Assembly: GCA_024516035.1 (NCBI GenBank)
Contig: CM044967.1
Coordinates: 1,706,383 to 1,770,382 of the forward strand
Length of the DNA stretch: 64,000 nucleotides
Direction: 5' to 3'
Origin: Bactericera cockerelli
Taxonomy: Eukaryota; Arthropoda; Insecta; Hemiptera; Triozidae
Below the pieces are notes generated by a model that was given only the letters and a program-made list of their open reading frames with translations, did no database searches and was not told the DNA's origin. Of the stretch, positions 61,291 to 64,000 are shown piece after piece. The translations under genes were made by a program, and so were the position numbers. Positions within the stretch are counted from its first letter, which is position 1, and every line of letters begins with the position of its first letter.

Positions 61291-62110
61291 TCTCAATTAT
61301 GTTGACTATTTGTTTAAGATTTCGTTTTGAATTATTCAATATTGGTCGTTGAACCAGAAATCTATTGCAAATGATCTGTGAAAGTATTGATCTAGGTGGG
61401 GAATGATATATCCACTTGAACTTTGATCAACATTGGTCATCGATTCTGTATTTTGATGGTTGAAAATTGGGGCATTGTTTAGCATCCAAAGTCGCTGCTC
61501 GTTTGTCTTTTAATAAGGCAGGATTTCGACTTCTATAAACCTCTTCAAGTACAGTAAGAATTGACTATGTAAGTGTAAGCACATGTATAATAATTATAGA
61601 GTACCCTGAACATAGTAATATAATCCTAAGAACATCAAAATGACAACAGAGCTATTTCTTCTCTAGCTTCTGGTACGGCCACTTTTCAGTGGCGACCTTT
61701 AAGGCGAGAATGAGGCTCTAAGAGACATTGAAGGTGATGTTAAAAGCAAATGAAAAATTAAGATTACATCAATAACATCGAGGATAAGGCAAGACCGTCC
61801 CTTTGCGAGATATGATGTACTGTGATTGGTGGAAAGTCTTACTTGAGGGACAATCCTTTCCTTTCTTTCGAGGGACTTTCCTTACCTTTATCTTTTTTTT
61901 TAAATTTGGCCCTCAATCTTAATAGTAAAACTATGTCATTCAAGTTGTGGGAATTTCCCTGGGTAATTTTTGCCCTGCCTGAGATTTGAACCTGCAACCT
62001 TCAGATCCAGAGGCACTAGGGTTTACTTTTTTGCTTTTCTAGAATTTCTCATTTTCTGTTTTTCTTGAGAAATAATAATAATAATCCAACAAGGTGACAC
62101 CTATGTTGTA
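61291..62110. other. No gene recognised; one MITE remnant
   Basis: 61775-61915 is a diverged copy of the GGGCCGAATTATAAAACAGG MITE (TGTACTGTGATTGGTGGAAAG, AAATTTGGCCCT). 61980-62020 has a tRNA-like phrase (GAGATTTGAACCTGCAACC). The rest is unassigned. Confidence 0.4.
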
Positions 62111-62179
62111 ACATATTGTCGACCCCAGTAACTTGATCGATAAGGCGGTGGACTTGTAATAATAATAGGTAAAACTTTT

Positions 62180-62375
62180 TTGTTCAAGGTAACCACCAGG
62201 CGAGTTTATTGCTCAAAGCATTTTCTACCACCTAACCCTCAGAGTCTTATTATTATGTGGTCACAAGCTCAAATTAATGTAGAAAAATTCATGCGCTGGG
62301 TGGGATTCGAACCAACGGATCCCTACACTACCTGGATTACCAGACTAGCTCGTAAGCTACTTCTACCAGTGCACG
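62180..62375 (-). mobile_element. SINE-B, full copy
   Basis: AAGGTAACCACCAGGCGAG, AGAGTCTTATTATTATGTGG, GGGATTCGAACCAACGGATC and TACCTGGATTACCAGACTAG in reverse. Confidence 0.8.
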
Positions 62376-62412
62376 GTAAATCCTGGAGGTCGTAAAAAAA
62401 GTAAAAATAATA

Positions 62413-62630
62413 ATGTCCCAGTAGCTCAGTGGTAAAGGCGGCACTCTGTGAATCCAGAGATTCCAGAGGTCGTGGGTTCGAAACCCAAGTTATACTCCCA
62501 TTTGGGATTTTTACCACATAATAATGCGTCTTGGGCTTACTGCTGGAATAATGGGGCTTAATAGCTCTAATCTAGTAGTATTTAAATAAGGCGATATATT
62601 ATTATTATTATTATTATTATTAAAAATTAT
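62413..62630 (+). mobile_element. SINE-A, full copy
   Basis: GTCCCAGTAGCTCAGTGGTA, CGTGGGTTCGAAACCCAAG and CTTGGGCTTACTGCTGGAAT, ending AAATAAGGCGATATATTATT and an ATT run. Confidence 0.8.
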
Positions 62631-62775
62631 CATATTTGTGTTAATCACTTTCGTGATATCACAACTACTCAAACTCGCTTTACTAAATCTACGCTGAAGC
62701 CGGGACTTGAACCACCGACCTCCAGGTTACAGGTCCGCCGCTTTATCGATCAAGCTACTGAGGTCGGTAGGCGAT
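62630..62775 (-). mobile_element. SINE-D copy
   Basis: TTATCATATTTGTGTTAATC, CTTTCGTGATATCACAACTA, CCGGGACTTGAACCACCGAC and TATCGATCAAGCTACTGAGG in reverse. One of the cleanest copies. Confidence 0.85.
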
Positions 62776-63129
62776 ATTATATTATTATTACTTTTTGAGC
62801 ACGTCCCCAGGAGTTTTAACTTTTTGAGAACACCACTGATTCTGATCTGATCTGATACTTTAGTACCGCCGTCGTACCAGCACGAGGAGCTAGCAACTTA
62901 TGTTCTCCGCTCGACCGCAGTATTTAATTACCACCAATGACACACTAGAAAATCTCAATAGTCATTAAGACAATAAAGCTCGACTTAAGTACAGGCAAGT
63001 TCATGTAGCCTGATGCACCGTTGTAAGATTCTGCCTCTTCTGGTGAACTTTGAATATGATACCTAGTCTTTATAGAATGTGATCAAGCCTACGAGCTTAG
63101 GCGAAACACGAGTCGGTGAGTGAAAATTT
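62776..63129. other. No gene recognised
   Basis: Mixed-composition sequence without recognised repeats or splice-supported coding frames. Confidence 0.35.
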
Positions 63130-63290
63130 AAAGAATCATAGTTTCAGTAGCTTGATCGATAAGGCAGCGGACTTGTAACCTGGAGGTCGGTGGTTCAAGT
63201 CCCGGTTTCAGCGTAGATTTTTTAAAGCGAGTTTGAGTAGTTGTGATATCACGAAAGTGATTAACACAAATATGATATAACTTTTTAAAA
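63130..63290 (+). mobile_element. SINE-D copy
   Basis: CAGTAGCTTGATCGATAAGG, GGAGGTCGGTGGTTCAAGTC and AGTAGTTGTGATATCACGAA, ending TTAACACAAATATGATATAA. Inverted relative to 62630-62775. Confidence 0.85.
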
Positions 63291-63347
63291 AAATAATAAT
63301 AACTTATAAAATGTGTCTCTCTACCAACCTCATTAACTCTATAATAA

Positions 63348-63712
63348 TGCTGTTGTTGTAGCCAGCTTGGCTACAGCTGGGGAAGTGATTGTCCCTATCC
63401 AACATTAGCTGAAAAGTTGGCTGTTCTGAAGCACATATTTCTATGTGCCATCAACCATCATGAGAACTTTGGTTTTTCATGAGAAAGAACTTTCCTAACA
63501 AGCTAGCCTGGCTTGTTAGGATGAGCTAGTCTGTTCTCTGTTTATAGTCCTCTAGCGAAACACTGGTCTTTCCCTGTGTAACGTTCCTCAGCCAGACAGG
63601 GACAGAATAAAGTAAATATGTGGTTCAGGACGAGCCAACTTTGAAATAAAGTTGGCTGGAGACCATCACTCAACCCTCCAGCTGTAGCCAAGCTGGCTAC
63701 AACAACAACAAG
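63348..63712. mobile_element. MITE with TTGTTGTAGCCAGCTTGGCT ends
   Basis: The left arm TTGTTGTAGCCAGCTTGGCT, ACAGCTG mirrors the right arm CAGCTGTAGCCAAGCTGGCT, ACAACAA. The arms are themselves palindromic (AGCCAAGCTGGCT). Inner part 63530-63600 recalls repeat G wording (TTTATAGTCC, CAGCCAGAC). Confidence 0.75.
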
Positions 63713-63871
63713 AATATAGTAAAGCACGCTGGGATTCAAGAGGTTAAGTCGATATAGCTCTGTTGTCCTGGTCATTAAGCATAAATCCAGCTTGCTCTCC
63801 TCTTGACGTGAAAAAGTTGTCCGTGATGTAGTAAAATTTATTTTGTAATGAATGGAATGATAGGTATACTG

Positions 63872-63971
63872 NNNNNNNNNNNNNNNNNNNNNNNNNNNNN
63901 NNNNNNNNNNNNNNNNNNNNNNNNNNNNNNNNNNNNNNNNNNNNNNNNNNNNNNNNNNNNNNNNNNNNNNN
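63872..63971. other. Assembly gap (100 N)
   Basis: One hundred undetermined bases, a conventional placeholder for a gap of unknown size. The 29 bases after it match 57391-57419 exactly. Confidence 1.
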
Positions 63972-64000
63972 ATCATAATAATTATTATTCTAGAAATGTG

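Noticed and set aside
63542..63976. 144-codon ORF across the assembly gap
   Set aside because: It begins within the N run. The real part is MITE and unassigned sequence.

Overview
The window is eukaryotic nuclear DNA, almost certainly from an insect. It is AT-rich, its genes have small exons with GT-AG introns, and it is packed with tRNA-derived SINEs, MITEs and minisatellites. A DNMT1 gene argues against higher Diptera, which lost it. A chitin-binding cuticle-type exon, a delilah-type bHLH gene and a PAN/ZP cuticle-type membrane protein all fit an arthropod. The style of the dispersed repeats suggests a hemipteran such as a planthopper, but that is a weak guess.

Layout. (1) 1-12.4 kb is mainly SINEs and unique AT-rich DNA. 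It holds one recognisable exon, the last coding exon of a CBM14 chitin-binding protein (5377-5579, +), which runs into a 54-bp array copying its own exon/intron junction. (2) 13176-13811 (+) is an intronless bHLH gene of the delilah type with a 31-32 bp minisatellite just upstream. (3) 14-24.5 kb is a repeat-filled intergenic region with nested transposons. (4) 24832-36278 (-) is a complete DNMT1 maintenance DNA methyltransferase gene in nine coding exons. I rebuilt it by phase-consistent splice sites, and all exon phases agree apart from one extra base in an A7 run. It has an RFTS domain, two BAH domains and all the catalytic motifs I looked for, but no CXXC zinc finger. (5) 36.6-42.3 kb, just upstream of the DNMT1 start, is a large inverted-repeat element with a decayed tyrosine-recombinase remnant (DIRS-like) and two long tandem arrays. 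(6) 46.5-47.5 kb has two possible small membrane-peptide ORFs. (7) 48.1-51.2 kb is AT-rich and nearly free of repeats. (8) 51513-60662 (-) is the 3' part (nine exons, 454 residues) of a PAN + ZP-domain single-pass membrane protein with a furin-like site. Its 5' exons lie beyond the window. (9) 60.7-64 kb is repeats and a 100-bp assembly gap.

Repeat families, named here for convenience: SINE-A (CCGGTAGCTCAGTGG head, tail ending AAGGCGATATTATT), SINE-B (CTAGTCTGGTAATCCAG head, CTCGCCTGGTGGTTACC tail), SINE-C (GTTAGCGCGCTAGGCA head, CCTCGTGAGGAAAAATGAG body), SINE-D (CAGTAGCTTGATCGATAAG head, TCACGAAAGTGATTAACAC tail), SINE-E (TTAGCTCAGTGGTTAAGC head, GGGATGGGCAGGCTAC body), SINE-I (GTGGCTCAGTGATTAAGAGC head), and dispersed repeats F, G and H. 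Several MITE families carry TA or TTAA target duplications.

The most unusual signal is that three separate minisatellites are anchored on exon/intron junctions. One multiplies a 5' splice site (5549-6085). One multiplies a 3' splice site plus the first codons of the exon, with an in-frame stop after each copy (52380-52715). One multiplies a branch-point/pyrimidine tract (59410-59690). The two genes involved encode cuticle or apical-matrix type proteins.
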